43,780 nucleotides of DNA, from NCBI GenBank assembly GCA_035524895.1, contig DATLFI010000402.1:1-43780 (forward strand). Direction: 5' to 3'. The stretch is from DATLFI01 sp035524895 (GTDB taxonomy: Bacteria; Acidobacteriota; Thermoanaerobaculia; Multivoradales; Multivoraceae). The position numbers and the translations under genes are program-made. Positions 24,632 to 33,045 of the stretch are shown here, in pieces (the stretch's first letter is position 1; every line of letters starts with the position of its first letter). The notes beneath the pieces are model-generated. The model was not told where the DNA came from. It made no database searches and worked only from the letters and a program-made list of their open reading frames with translations.

Positions 24632-25467
24632 GACTCCAGGTACTGGGCGAGATCGTCGAGCTTCGGCAGCACTTTGTCGCGACCTGCCGGCGGCAAGGCG
24701 AAGATCACGCGCTCCACGCCGGCGGCGTCGTAGGAGTCGAGCGTTTCGCGATCGGCACGCGCCCCGAACACGGAGACAGAGATCGTGCCGATGTCCCGCT
24801 CAGCCTTCTCGGCGCGCTCGCGCAGATCCTCGATGCCGCGCAGGACCGCCTCAGTCGAGAAGCCGATCGGCAGCCAGCCGTCGCAGTGGTCGACCACGCG
24901 CTGCCGCGTGTGCCGGGTGTGGCCGCCGAGGATGATCGGCGGATATGGCTTCTGGAAGGGCTTCGGCCACGACCAGATCTTGTCGAAGGCGACGTGCTCG
25001 CCGTGAAACTCGGCCTCGTCCTCGGTCCAGATCTTTTTCAAAGCCTCCACCTGCTCCTCGAGACGCTGGAACCTGGACTCGTACTCCGTACCGTGATGCT
25101 CCATCTCCTCCCGGTTCCAGCCGCCGCCGATGCCGAACAGGAACCGGCCGCCCGAGAGCTGATCGAGGCTCGCCACCTCCTTCGCGGTGACGATGGTGTC
25201 GCGTTGGATCAGCAGGCAGATGCCGGTCGCGATCCGGATCTGATGCGTGCGCGCGGCGGCCGCGGCGAGCCCCACGAAGGGATCGAGGGTGTGGGAGTAC
25301 TCCTTCGGGAGCTCCCCGCCGCCCGGGAATGGCGACTTGCGGCTGGTCGGGATATGGGTGTGCTCGGGGACCCACAGGGACTCGAAGCCGCGGCGCTCCG
25401 CCTCCTCGGCCAGCTCGTCGACACGGATCGCGTAGTCGGTGGGGAACATGTAGACGCCGATGTGCAT
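24628..25467 (-). CDS. LLM-class (luciferase-like) F420-dependent oxidoreductase
   Basis: This encodes 279 residues from ATG 25467 (MHIGVYMFPTDYAIRVDEL). It is a TIM-barrel luciferase-like monooxygenase family protein: RGFESLWVPEHTHIP, ATGICLLIQRDTIVTAKEVASLDQLSGGRFLFGIGGGWNREE-type core (in two blocks), and PYPPIILGGHTRHTRQRVVDHCDGWLP. The arrangement fits the TIGR03619 subfamily of F420-using enzymes. The gene is first in a two-gene operon with the PPOX-type protein. The 166 bp to the divergent propeller gene carry the promoter; I recognise no operator there. Confidence 0.9.
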   Translation of the reverse strand: MHIGVYMFPTDYAIRVDELAEEAERRGFESLWVPEHTHIPTSRKSPFPGGGELPKEYSHTLDPFVGLAAAAARTHQIRIATGICLLIQRDTIVTAKEVASLDQLSGGRFLFGIGGGWNREEMEHHGTEYESRFQRLEEQVEALKKIWTEDEAEFHGEHVAFDKIWSWPKPFQKPYPPIILGGHTRHTRQRVVDHCDGWLPIGFSTEAVLRGIEDLRERAEKAERDIGTISVSVFGARADRETLDSYDAAGVERVIFALPPAGRDKVLPKLDDLAQYLES

Positions 25468-25633
25468 GGGCTGGTGCTCCGGGCTCGTCGTGAGATGAAT
25501 CAGACTAGCAGCCGACGATCGCACCCTGCACGGCTCCAACCCATCGCCAGGTAGGCTGCCGAACTCGAGACGTCTATCCTCGTATCAGGAGTGCGCAACC
25601 CGCGCTCGCAATCCCCGCCCCAGGAGTCCGCAT

Positions 25634-27019
25634 ATGGCAGCACGCGCCCTGTTTCCCTCGACCCTCTTCACCCTCCTGCTCGCGGTGTGGCTGCTGCCTG
25701 GCCCGGCCGCATCGTCCGACTGGCCGCTCTTCCGCGGACCCGAGCACTCTGGCGTGGCCGAGGGCGTGACGCTCCCGACCACCTGGAACGTCGAGACCGG
25801 CGAGAACGTCCGCTGGAAGACCGCGATCCCTGGGCTCGCTCACTCCAGCCCGGTTTCCTGGGGCGACAAGATCTTCCTCACCACTGCCGTGCGCAAGGCG
25901 GGTGGCGACCAGCCGCTGAAGGTCGGTCTCTACGGCGACATCGTGCCCGTCGACGACGAAGGGGAGCACTCGCTCTTGGTTCTCGCGCTCGACAGCAACA
26001 CTGGGCAGATTCTCTGGCAGAAGACCGCGCACGAAGGCGCGCCGAAGATCAAGCGTCACCCCAAGGGCAGCCACGCCGCCTCGACCCCGGCGACCGACGG
26101 CAAGCGGGTCGCGGCGATGTTCGGCTCCGAAGGCCTCCACGTGTTCGACCTCGACGGCAATCTCCTGTGGAGCAAGGACTTCGGCGTCCTCGACTCGGGG
26201 TTCTTCATGGCGCCCGGCGCGCAGTGGGGCTTCGCAAGCTCGCCCGTGTTCCACCAGGACCGGCTCTATCTCCAGGTCGACGTGCAGAAGAGCGCCGACG
26301 GCAATGCGTCGTTCCTCGCCGCTTTCGATGCGGCTACCGGCAAGGAGCTATGGCGCACGCCACGGGAGGACGTTCCGACCTGGGGTACACCGGCGGTCGT
26401 GCCGCGCGGCGACGGTTGGCAGGTCGTGGCGAACGGCTGGAAGCACATCGGCGGCTACGACGCCGCGACCGGCAAGGAGCTCTGGAAGATCGAGGGCGGC
26501 GGTGACATCCCCGTGCCGACTCCGGTCGTCGCGCGTGGCGTGCCCGGGCACGGCGACCTGATCCTGATCACCAACGCCCACGGGCGCATCCGGCCGATCT
26601 ACGCCATCCGCACCGATGCCACGGGGGAGATCAAGCCCGACACGCCGGCGATCCCTTGGTGGCACGAGCGCCTGGGAAACTACATGCAGACGCCGCTCGT
26701 GCTCGACGGCCTCGGCTACTTCGGCTTCGACAACGGCGTGCTGACGGTGCTCGACCTTCAGACCGGCGAGCGCGTGTACCAGGAGCGCCTCGGCGGTGGG
26801 CAGACCGGCTTCACCGCGTCGCCGGTCGCCGCCGACGGCCGGCTGTACTTCACCAGCGAGGACGGCGACGTCTGGGTGCTGCGTGCAGGACGCGCCTTCG
26901 AGGTGCTGGCGCAGAACGAGCTCGGCGAGACCTTCATGTCGTCGCCCGCGATCGTGGGCGACCAGATCCTGTTCCGCGCTCGCCACCACATCTACGCGAT
27001 CGGGCTGCCCAAGCACTGA
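25634..27019 (+). CDS. Secreted PQQ-type beta-propeller protein
   Basis: This encodes 461 residues from ATG 25634 behind AGGAG, with a signal peptide (LFTLLLAVWLLPGPAASS). The mature protein starts DWPLFRGPEHSGVAEG and holds repeating propeller blades such as LALDSNTGQILWQ, AFDAATGKELWRTP, GYDAATGKELWKIEGG and VLDLQTGERVYQERLGG, the PQQ-repeat pattern. It resembles the outer-membrane-assembly WD40-like folds and PQQ dehydrogenases but lacks the disulfide and catalytic Asp region of the latter that I could recognise, so it is probably a binding or scaffold protein. GVPGHGDLILITNAHGR in the middle is shared with many planctomycete and acidobacterial homologues. Confidence 0.9.
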   Translation: MAARALFPSTLFTLLLAVWLLPGPAASSDWPLFRGPEHSGVAEGVTLPTTWNVETGENVRWKTAIPGLAHSSPVSWGDKIFLTTAVRKAGGDQPLKVGLYGDIVPVDDEGEHSLLVLALDSNTGQILWQKTAHEGAPKIKRHPKGSHAASTPATDGKRVAAMFGSEGLHVFDLDGNLLWSKDFGVLDSGFFMAPGAQWGFASSPVFHQDRLYLQVDVQKSADGNASFLAAFDAATGKELWRTPREDVPTWGTPAVVPRGDGWQVVANGWKHIGGYDAATGKELWKIEGGGDIPVPTPVVARGVPGHGDLILITNAHGRIRPIYAIRTDATGEIKPDTPAIPWWHERLGNYMQTPLVLDGLGYFGFDNGVLTVLDLQTGERVYQERLGGGQTGFTASPVAADGRLYFTSEDGDVWVLRAGRAFEVLAQNELGETFMSSPAIVGDQILFRARHHIYAIGLPKH

Positions 27020-27237
27020 CCGCGGCCCGGTTCGGGCAGGCATGGCGATCGCCAGTCAGCCCGAGTTGGGTCAGCCCCGCGGCCCCTGCAGCCAGTGCGC
27101 CAGGGCGGTGTTGCGATAAGCCGTGGGCAAGTCGCTGCGCTTCCTTGCGATCGCCGCTCTGCAGTAGACCCGGTCGGCAGCCCCGGTCGGCCAGCCACCG
27201 CGATGTTACGCTGCGCGCCGGTCGCACGCTGCTCGGC

Positions 27238-27242
27238 AGGAG
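27238..27242 (+). promoter_or_regulatory. Shine-Dalgarno AGGAG for a TTG start
   Basis: AGGAG lies six bases before TTG 27249. No ATG or GTG near that point gives the N-terminal sulfotransferase motif intact, so this site decides the start. Confidence 0.7.
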
Positions 27243-27248
27243 TCTCGA

Positions 27249-29105
27249 TTGATTACGGGTCCGCGCGTCTTCGGCATCGGCCTCAACAAGACCGGTACCA
27301 CATCGCTCAAGAAGTGCTTTCGCATCCTCGGCTTCGAGCCGATCGCTCCACCATCGGGGGAATCGAGCGCGCTCGAGGAAGCGAAAGCGGCGCTCTTCGA
27401 GCGGGAGGACTACGAGCCGGCCCTGCGTTTCGCCGAGCTCTACCGGTCGTTCGAGGACCGGCCGTGGAACATGTGGCGGATGTACCGCCAGCTCGACGAG
27501 AGGTTCCCGGGCAGTCGCTTCGTGCTGACGGTGAGGGACCCAGAGGCCTGGTGGCGATCGGTACACCAGTGGACCTCGGTCGCGAAGCCGAACATGGTGG
27601 ACACCTACAGCAGCCACCTGAGTGTCGACCGCCTCGAGCACGATACGGCCATCGCCGCCTTTCACGCGTACAACGAGGAGGTTCGACGTCACTTCGCGGG
27701 ACGCGAGCAGGATCTGCTGGTGGTCGACTTCGGCGCGGGACAGGGTTGGCCGGAGATATGTGCCTTCCTCGGCACCGAGGTGCCGGAGGTGCCCTTCCCC
27801 CACAACAACCAGCAGCACTACGACGCGCGCGACCGCGAACGGATCAAGACCTCGAAACGAGCCAAGCACGAGAGGCGCCGCGAGCGGGCGCGGCTCGCCG
27901 CAGCTAGCGGCGAGTCTTGCAGCGTCTGCGGCCACCCCGTCGCGCACCAACTGGACGCCGCGAGCCATCTCAGGCGGCGCCTGCCCATGTGGCTGCGGCG
28001 CTCCTTCAACAACCTCCAGCTCGCGCGCCTGCGGCGACACGCCCGCCGTCGCGGTGCTGCCGAGGAGCGCCTGGACCGCCTGCGCGCCGAGCACCCCAAC
28101 CTGCGGATCGACGACTTCGCGGTCGTCTGTGCCTACTTCAATCCACTCGGCCTGCGGACACGGCGCGAGAACTTCCGCCGCTTCCATGCCGGCCTGGTGC
28201 AGGCGGGTGTTCCCCTCTTGGTCGTCGAGCTGGCGTTCGACGAGACGCCTCATCAGCTCGATGAGGCGAGCGACACGTTACGCGTCCGCTCGCGCGACGT
28301 GCTCTGGCACAAGGAGCGGCTGCTCAACCTGGGCATCAGCGAGCTCTTGCGTCGCGGCTACAGCAAGATCGCATGGCTCGATGCCGACATCGCTTTCGAC
28401 GATCCCGAGATCTGGCCCTGGTTCGTGGCGGGGGAGCTCGAGCGCTCGAACCTCTGCCAAGTCTTCGAGCACGCGCTGGCCCTGCAGGGACGGGCTCCCC
28501 CGACGCCGGGAGTCTCAGCAGCCTCCTACCTCGCCAAGGTCGGCGAGGCATCCTTGCAGCTCGCCTCTCCGCCGACTCGGCGCCAGCCCCTTGGGCAGCC
28601 GCTCGGCCTGTCCGGGTACGGCTGGGCCGCCCGCGCCGAGCTGCTGCGTGAGATCCAGCTCTACGATGCCAGCGTGGTCGGTGGAGGTGACAAGAAGCTG
28701 TTCCTCGCCGCGGCCAAGCGCCGCGAGGACACTTGGAAGCCTGTGCTGGATGCCACCGTCCGACCCCCGTTCCGAAGATGTCAACGCTGCGGCAGCCAGC
28801 CCAGCTCGCTGGCCTACGAGAAGCACTTCAAGGACTGGGCCGTGCGGTGGCACAAGGCGATCGGGGGGCGGATGTCCTTCGCCCCGATCGACCTCCGCAC
28901 CTTCTTTCACGGCGATTGGCACCGACGGAGCTACCTGAACCGCCGCGAGATCCTGCTCCGGCATGTCTACGATCCGGCGCGGGACATCTCCCTCGACGGG
29001 AACGGCTGCTGGCAGTGGGCATCCGACAAGCCCGACCTGCACCGCGAGGTCCGCGACTACTTCGTGGGACGCGACGAGGACTCCAGCGACGCCGCGGAGG
29101 CGTGA
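27249..29105 (+). CDS. Fusion: sulfotransferase domain + glycosyltransferase-like domain
   Basis: This encodes 618 residues from TTG 27249. Residues 1-205 are a Golgi-type sulfotransferase-family domain: VFGIGLNKTGTTSLKKCF is the 5'-phosphosulfate loop (Lys14, Thr17, Thr18), and RFVLTVRDPEAWWRSV is the 3'-phosphate-binding block. A basic coiled linker with a CSVC motif follows (ESCSVCGHPVAHQ). From about residue 285, FAVVCAYFNPLGLRTRRENF to the end is glycosyltransferase-A-like, with a DxD metal motif at Asp378-Ala-Asp380 (IAWLDADIAFDD) and GLSGYGWAARAELL. A second CxxC (RCQRCGSQ) sits near residue 515. The protein could sulfate and glycosylate the same carbohydrate, or the domains may be joined for complex formation. 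No other polysaccharide genes are nearby. Confidence 0.8.
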   Translation: MITGPRVFGIGLNKTGTTSLKKCFRILGFEPIAPPSGESSALEEAKAALFEREDYEPALRFAELYRSFEDRPWNMWRMYRQLDERFPGSRFVLTVRDPEAWWRSVHQWTSVAKPNMVDTYSSHLSVDRLEHDTAIAAFHAYNEEVRRHFAGREQDLLVVDFGAGQGWPEICAFLGTEVPEVPFPHNNQQHYDARDRERIKTSKRAKHERRRERARLAAASGESCSVCGHPVAHQLDAASHLRRRLPMWLRRSFNNLQLARLRRHARRRGAAEERLDRLRAEHPNLRIDDFAVVCAYFNPLGLRTRRENFRRFHAGLVQAGVPLLVVELAFDETPHQLDEASDTLRVRSRDVLWHKERLLNLGISELLRRGYSKIAWLDADIAFDDPEIWPWFVAGELERSNLCQVFEHALALQGRAPPTPGVSAASYLAKVGEASLQLASPPTRRQPLGQPLGLSGYGWAARAELLREIQLYDASVVGGGDKKLFLAAAKRREDTWKPVLDATVRPPFRRCQRCGSQPSSLAYEKHFKDWAVRWHKAIGGRMSFAPIDLRTFFHGDWHRRSYLNRREILLRHVYDPARDISLDGNGCWQWASDKPDLHREVRDYFVGRDEDSSDAAEA

Positions 29106-29179
29106 GGCGTGTTGTCGCTCCTATCGCGGCTCCGTCTGCCGTCTCCTTCGCGCGCGAAGGGAGCCATCGAACGCACGGG

Positions 29180-29371
29180 CAGCTCGCCCTGGCGTATCGC
29201 CGGCTCGGCTGGGTGTCCAACCTGCGCTCCGGCGAGGAGGTCGTGGTGCTGCAGGACGGCCGCAGCGTCGAGCAGGGCAGCCGCGACGACCTGCTGGCCG
29301 CTCGCGGCGCCCTGTGGAAGCTGTGGTCGGCCCACGGGCTGTCGTCGCCGACGGTCGTCGCGGATCGCTGA
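29180..29371 (+). pseudogene. Remnant of an ABC exporter ATPase (C-terminus only)
   Basis: Sixty-three codons ending at TGA 29371 read LRSGEEVVVLQDGRSVEQGS then RDDLLAARGALWKLWSAHGL. This is the tail after the switch histidine of MsbA-type ABC exporters (consensus IVVLDDGRIVEQGTHDELL). No Walker A, signature or Walker B precedes it; upstream is the end of the fusion gene and about 75 bp of unrelated sequence. It fills most of the 284-bp gap before the GST gene. I read it as the residue of a deleted transporter. Confidence 0.7.
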
Positions 29372-29389
29372 TCCGCCTTCCGCTCCCGA

Positions 29390-30028
29390 TCACTTCCAGT
29401 GGGCCGGCCAGGTCTTGCCGAAGTACAGCAAAGCCTCGACGCGCCGCATCCAGGCCTGCACCTTCGGGCCAATGGCGGCTCGCACGACCAGTTCTGGGTG
29501 GCGCTGCTCCATGCGCAGGGTCAGACCGATCATCGGGTAGAGCGTGAAGTCCGCTGCGGATAGCGGACCGACGAGGAAGTCGCCGGCGATCGATCGCTCC
29601 CAGAAGTCGAGCTCCGTCGCGAGATCGGCCGCGCCGGCTGCGATCTCGCCCGGGTCGCGGCTCTCCGGAGCCTGGTAGAAGACCTGCCGCACGAGCCGCT
29701 CCATCGGCTCGCCGTAGTAGTGGTCGACCTCCGCGACGATGCGCCGGGCCAGGGCGCGCTGACGCGCGTCCCCGGGAAAGAGCGGCGGCCCGCCGTATCG
29801 CTCTTCCAGGTACTCGAGGATCGGTGCCGACTCGTAGAGCGCGAAACCCTCGTCGACGATCGCGGGAACCTTGCGCCTGGGATTGATCGCGACGAACTCG
29901 GGCGTTCGAAGGTCTCCGGCCTCGAACGAGAGCAGCCGCGCCTCGTACGGAACGCCCTTGTGCTCGAGAGCGAGCCAGACGCGCCAGGCGTAGGGCGAGC
30001 CGGCGCCGTAGTAGAAGGTCAATGCCAT
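29390..30028 (-). CDS. Glutathione S-transferase family protein
   Basis: This encodes 212 residues from ATG 30028, behind GGGAGG. The N-terminal thioredoxin-like domain has LTFYYGAGSPYAWRVWLALEH, INPRRKVPAIVDEGFALYESAPILEYLEERY, the glutathione-site cis-Pro and ES motif. The helical C-domain includes FLVGPLSAADFTLYPMIGL, the conserved N-capping box. Substrate cannot be told. It stands divergently 157 bp from the Mo-hydroxylase operon and could belong to the same detoxification or catabolic context, but nothing in the sequence links them. Confidence 0.9.
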   Translation of the reverse strand: MALTFYYGAGSPYAWRVWLALEHKGVPYEARLLSFEAGDLRTPEFVAINPRRKVPAIVDEGFALYESAPILEYLEERYGGPPLFPGDARQRALARRIVAEVDHYYGEPMERLVRQVFYQAPESRDPGEIAAGAADLATELDFWERSIAGDFLVGPLSAADFTLYPMIGLTLRMEQRHPELVVRAAIGPKVQAWMRRVEALLYFGKTWPAHWK

Positions 30029-30184
30029 GTCGCCTCCCGCTGCGCACCTCTGCGGAGCGCGCCAAGACCCTGGGATCGTCCATGAGCCTACACGGTCGGC
30101 TGGATCGGGCCGTCGCTGGCGAGTCGCTCGACAACGCACGCCGGCGACGGAAGAATGTACAGCGATTCATCGCTCGCCGTTTCC

Positions 30185-30682
30185 ATGGACAACACCGACC
30201 AGCACGAGATCGAGGTCCGCGTCAACGGCGCGAAGCACCGGCTGCCTGTCGAGTCGCGCTTGCTGCTCTCGGACCTCCTCCGCCACGACCTCGGGCTGAC
30301 CGGCACGCACGTCGGCTGCGAGCACGGAGTCTGCGGTGCGTGCACGGTGCTGGTCGACGGCGTGGCGGTGCGCTCGTGCTTGCTGTTCGGCGTCCAGGTC
30401 GACGGTCGCGAGGTGACCACCGTCGAAGGCCTGGCCGGCGACGACGGCCAGCTCCACCCCCTCCAGCAGGCCTTCCGCGACACCCACGCGCTGCAATGCG
30501 GCTTCTGCACTCCAGGCTTCCTGCTCACGCTGGTGCCGTTCCTGACCGAGCATCCCGATCCCAGCGAGCACGAGATCCGTGCCGCCATCTCCGGCAACCT
30601 CTGCCGCTGCACCGGCTACCAGAACATCGTCGCGGCCGTGCGGCTGTATGCCGAGCGGGCGGCAGGCGCCGGCGGCGGGTGA
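30185..30682 (+). CDS. Mo-hydroxylase small subunit, [2Fe-2S] protein (CoxS/XdhA-type)
   Basis: This encodes 165 residues from ATG 30185; an in-frame ATG at 30155 would add ten residues. Plant-type ferredoxin cysteines are Cys45, Cys50, Cys53 and Cys65 (GCEHGVCGACTVLVDG). The second cluster uses Cys105 and Cys108 (QCGFCTPGF) and Cys140 and Cys142 (NLCRCTGYQ). It passes electrons from the molybdenum centre to the FAD subunit. It is the first gene of an operon; the large-subunit ATG follows 7 bp after its stop. Confidence 0.95.
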   Translation: MDNTDQHEIEVRVNGAKHRLPVESRLLLSDLLRHDLGLTGTHVGCEHGVCGACTVLVDGVAVRSCLLFGVQVDGREVTTVEGLAGDDGQLHPLQQAFRDTHALQCGFCTPGFLLTLVPFLTEHPDPSEHEIRAAISGNLCRCTGYQNIVAAVRLYAERAAGAGGG

Positions 30683-30689
30683 TCGGCGG

Positions 30690-33041
30690 ATGTCCACGCG
30701 CACGCTCGGCGAGCCGATCCGCCGTCTCGAGGACCCGCGTCTCCTGACTGGGAGAGCACGCTTCGTCGACGACGTCGAGCCGCCGGGAACCCTCCACGCG
30801 GCACTGGTGCGGAGCACGATGGCCCATGGCCTGCTGCGCGGTGTCGACCTCGACGCGGCCCGGCGGCACCCCGGCGTGGTGGCGGTCCTCGCGGCCGGCG
30901 ACCTGGGCGACTACTGGCGCCCCGGGCCGCTACTGGTGCCGCCGCCGCCGATCCCCGAGCTGGTCTTCCGCTCGCGCACGCAGGTGCCGCTCGCGCGAGA
31001 CAAGGTGCGGCACGTCGGTGAGCCGATCGCGATCGTGGTCGCCGAGAGCCGCTACGTCGCCGAGGACGCTCGCGACCTGGTGGTGCCCGACATCGAGCCG
31101 CTCGACGCGGTGGTCGACCTCGAGCGCGCGCTAGAGCCGGGGACCGCGCTGGTCCACGACGACCTCGACTCCAACCTCGCCGCGCACGCCGTGCAACAGC
31201 GCGGCGACCTCGACGCCGCACGCGCCGCCGCGCACGTCGTGCTGCGCCGGCGCCTGCGCTACGACCATGGCACCGCGGCCGCGCTGGAGAACCGCGGCGT
31301 CCTGGCGCAGTGGGACGAGCACGAGGACCTGCTGACGGTGTGGGACACGACGCAGGCGCCGATCCCCATTCGCAACGGGCTCGCGGCGATGCTCGGCCTC
31401 TCGGAGTCGCGGGTGCGGGTGATCGCGCCGTTCATCGGCGGCGGCTTCGGCCCGAAGATCATGATGTTCTACCCCGAAGAGGTGCTCGTGCCGTGGCTGG
31501 CGATGCGCCTCGGCCGGCCGGTGAAGTGGATCGAGGACCGCGAGGAGAACTTCTACGCCACCACGCAAGAGCGGGGACAGGTCCACGATGCCGAGATCGC
31601 GCTCGCCCGCGACGGCCGCATCCTCGGCGTCGGCGACGTGTTCCTGCACGACAACGGCGCCTACCTGCCGTACGGGCTGACGGTCCCGATCAACAGCCAG
31701 TGCACGCTGCTCGGCTGCTACGACGTGCCGGCGTACCGTAGCGAGCTCCGGTCGGTGTACACCAACACGCCGATCGTCACGCCGTACCGCGGCGCCGGCC
31801 GGCAGCACGGCCAGTTCGTGATGGAGCGGCTGCTCGACCTCGGCGCGCGTGCGCTCGGTCTCGACCCGGTCGAGATCCGCCGTCGCAACCTGCTGCGCCC
31901 TGAGCAGTTTCCCCACCACCAGGGCCTTGTCTACCAGGACTTCAGCGAGCTGGTGTACGACAGCGGCGACTATGCCCCGTGCCTGGAACAGGCGGTCGAC
32001 GCCATCGGCTACGACGATTTCCGCCTCAACGAGCAGCCGCGGCTGCGCGCCGCTGGGCGCACCGTCGGCATCGGCGTCGTGACCTACGTCGAGGGCACCG
32101 GCATCGGCCCGTACGAGGGCGCCCGCGTGACGGTCGAAGCGAGCGGCAAGGTGAGCGTCGCGACCGGGGTCGGCACGCAAGGCCAGGGTCACTTCACGTC
32201 GTTCGCGCAGGTGGTCGCGGACCAGCTCGGCGTCGCGGTCGAGGACGTGCGGGTGGTCACCGGCGATACGCGGGAGTTCCACTGGGGCACCGGCACCTTC
32301 GCCAGCCGTGGCGCGGTGGTCGCCGGCAACGCCATCCACGCCGCGGCCGTCGAGGTGCGACGCAAGGTGCTGCGCATCGCGGCGGATGCGCTCGAAGCGC
32401 GCGAGGAGGACCTCGAGCTCGAAGACGGCACCGTGCGGGTGAAAGGAGCGCCGGGCTCGGCGATACCGCTGGGCACCCTCGCCGTTCGAGCCAACCCGCT
32501 ACGCGGCGCGGTGCGTCCCGGCACCGAGCCGGGGCTCGAGGCGACCAGCTACTTCGGTCCCGACCGCGGCACCACCGCCAACGGCGTCCACGCGATGATC
32601 GTCGAGCTCGACCGCGACACCTGCGCGGTAAAGATCCTGCGCTACGTGGTGGTGCACGACTGCGGCCGCGTGCTCAACCCGCTGATCCTGGAGGGCCAGA
32701 TCCACGGCGGCGTCGCCCAGGGCATAGGCAACGCGTTCTACGAGCAGCTCGTGTTCGACGAGCAGGGCCAGTTGCTCAACGCCTCGTTCATGGACTACCT
32801 CCTGCCGACGGCGATGGAGGTCCCGCACATGGAAGTGTCGCACCGGGAGACGCCCTCGCCGCTCAACCCGCTCGGGGTCAAGGGCGCCGGCGAGGCCGGG
32901 GCGATCCCGGTCGGAGCGGTCTTCGCTGCTGCGGTCGAGGACGCATTGCGCGCCGGCGAGGCGGGCTCCGGGATCGAGATCCTCGAGATCCCGCTGTCGC
33001 CCGACCGGTTGTTCGCGCTGATCCACGGCGACTCGCGCTGA
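30690..33041 (+). CDS. Mo-hydroxylase large subunit, molybdopterin-cytosine-dinucleotide type (form II CoxL-like)
   Basis: This encodes 783 residues from ATG 30690. FIGGGFGPKIMMFYPEE and GTGTFASRGAVVAGNAI are cofactor-binding blocks; the catalytic glutamate is about residue 735 in GVKGAGEAG. The active-site loop reads PYRGAGRQ near residue 366. Genuine form I CO dehydrogenases have AYRCSFR there, so this is a form II enzyme, which hydroxylates an organic substrate rather than oxidising CO. The gene order small, large, FAD subunit differs from the more usual FAD-first order of cox operons. The substrate is probably a heterocycle or aldehyde; see the cyclase and amidase genes that follow. Confidence 0.95.
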   Translation: MSTRTLGEPIRRLEDPRLLTGRARFVDDVEPPGTLHAALVRSTMAHGLLRGVDLDAARRHPGVVAVLAAGDLGDYWRPGPLLVPPPPIPELVFRSRTQVPLARDKVRHVGEPIAIVVAESRYVAEDARDLVVPDIEPLDAVVDLERALEPGTALVHDDLDSNLAAHAVQQRGDLDAARAAAHVVLRRRLRYDHGTAAALENRGVLAQWDEHEDLLTVWDTTQAPIPIRNGLAAMLGLSESRVRVIAPFIGGGFGPKIMMFYPEEVLVPWLAMRLGRPVKWIEDREENFYATTQERGQVHDAEIALARDGRILGVGDVFLHDNGAYLPYGLTVPINSQCTLLGCYDVPAYRSELRSVYTNTPIVTPYRGAGRQHGQFVMERLLDLGARALGLDPVEIRRRNLLRPEQFPHHQGLVYQDFSELVYDSGDYAPCLEQAVDAIGYDDFRLNEQPRLRAAGRTVGIGVVTYVEGTGIGPYEGARVTVEASGKVSVATGVGTQGQGHFTSFAQVVADQLGVAVEDVRVVTGDTREFHWGTGTFASRGAVVAGNAIHAAAVEVRRKVLRIAADALEAREEDLELEDGTVRVKGAPGSAIPLGTLAVRANPLRGAVRPGTEPGLEATSYFGPDRGTTANGVHAMIVELDRDTCAVKILRYVVVHDCGRVLNPLILEGQIHGGVAQGIGNAFYEQLVFDEQGQLLNASFMDYLLPTAMEVPHMEVSHRETPSPLNPLGVKGAGEAGAIPVGAVFAAAVEDALRAGEAGSGIEILEIPLSPDRLFALIHGDSR

Positions 33042-33045
33042 GCCC

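Noticed and set aside
25504..25512. CTAGCAGCC resembling the element's terminal repeat
   Set aside because: The match stops after nine bases and there is no partner end or element body.
30690..33041. Aerobic CO dehydrogenase
   Set aside because: The active-site loop is PYRGAGRQ, not the AYRCSFR of form I enzymes.
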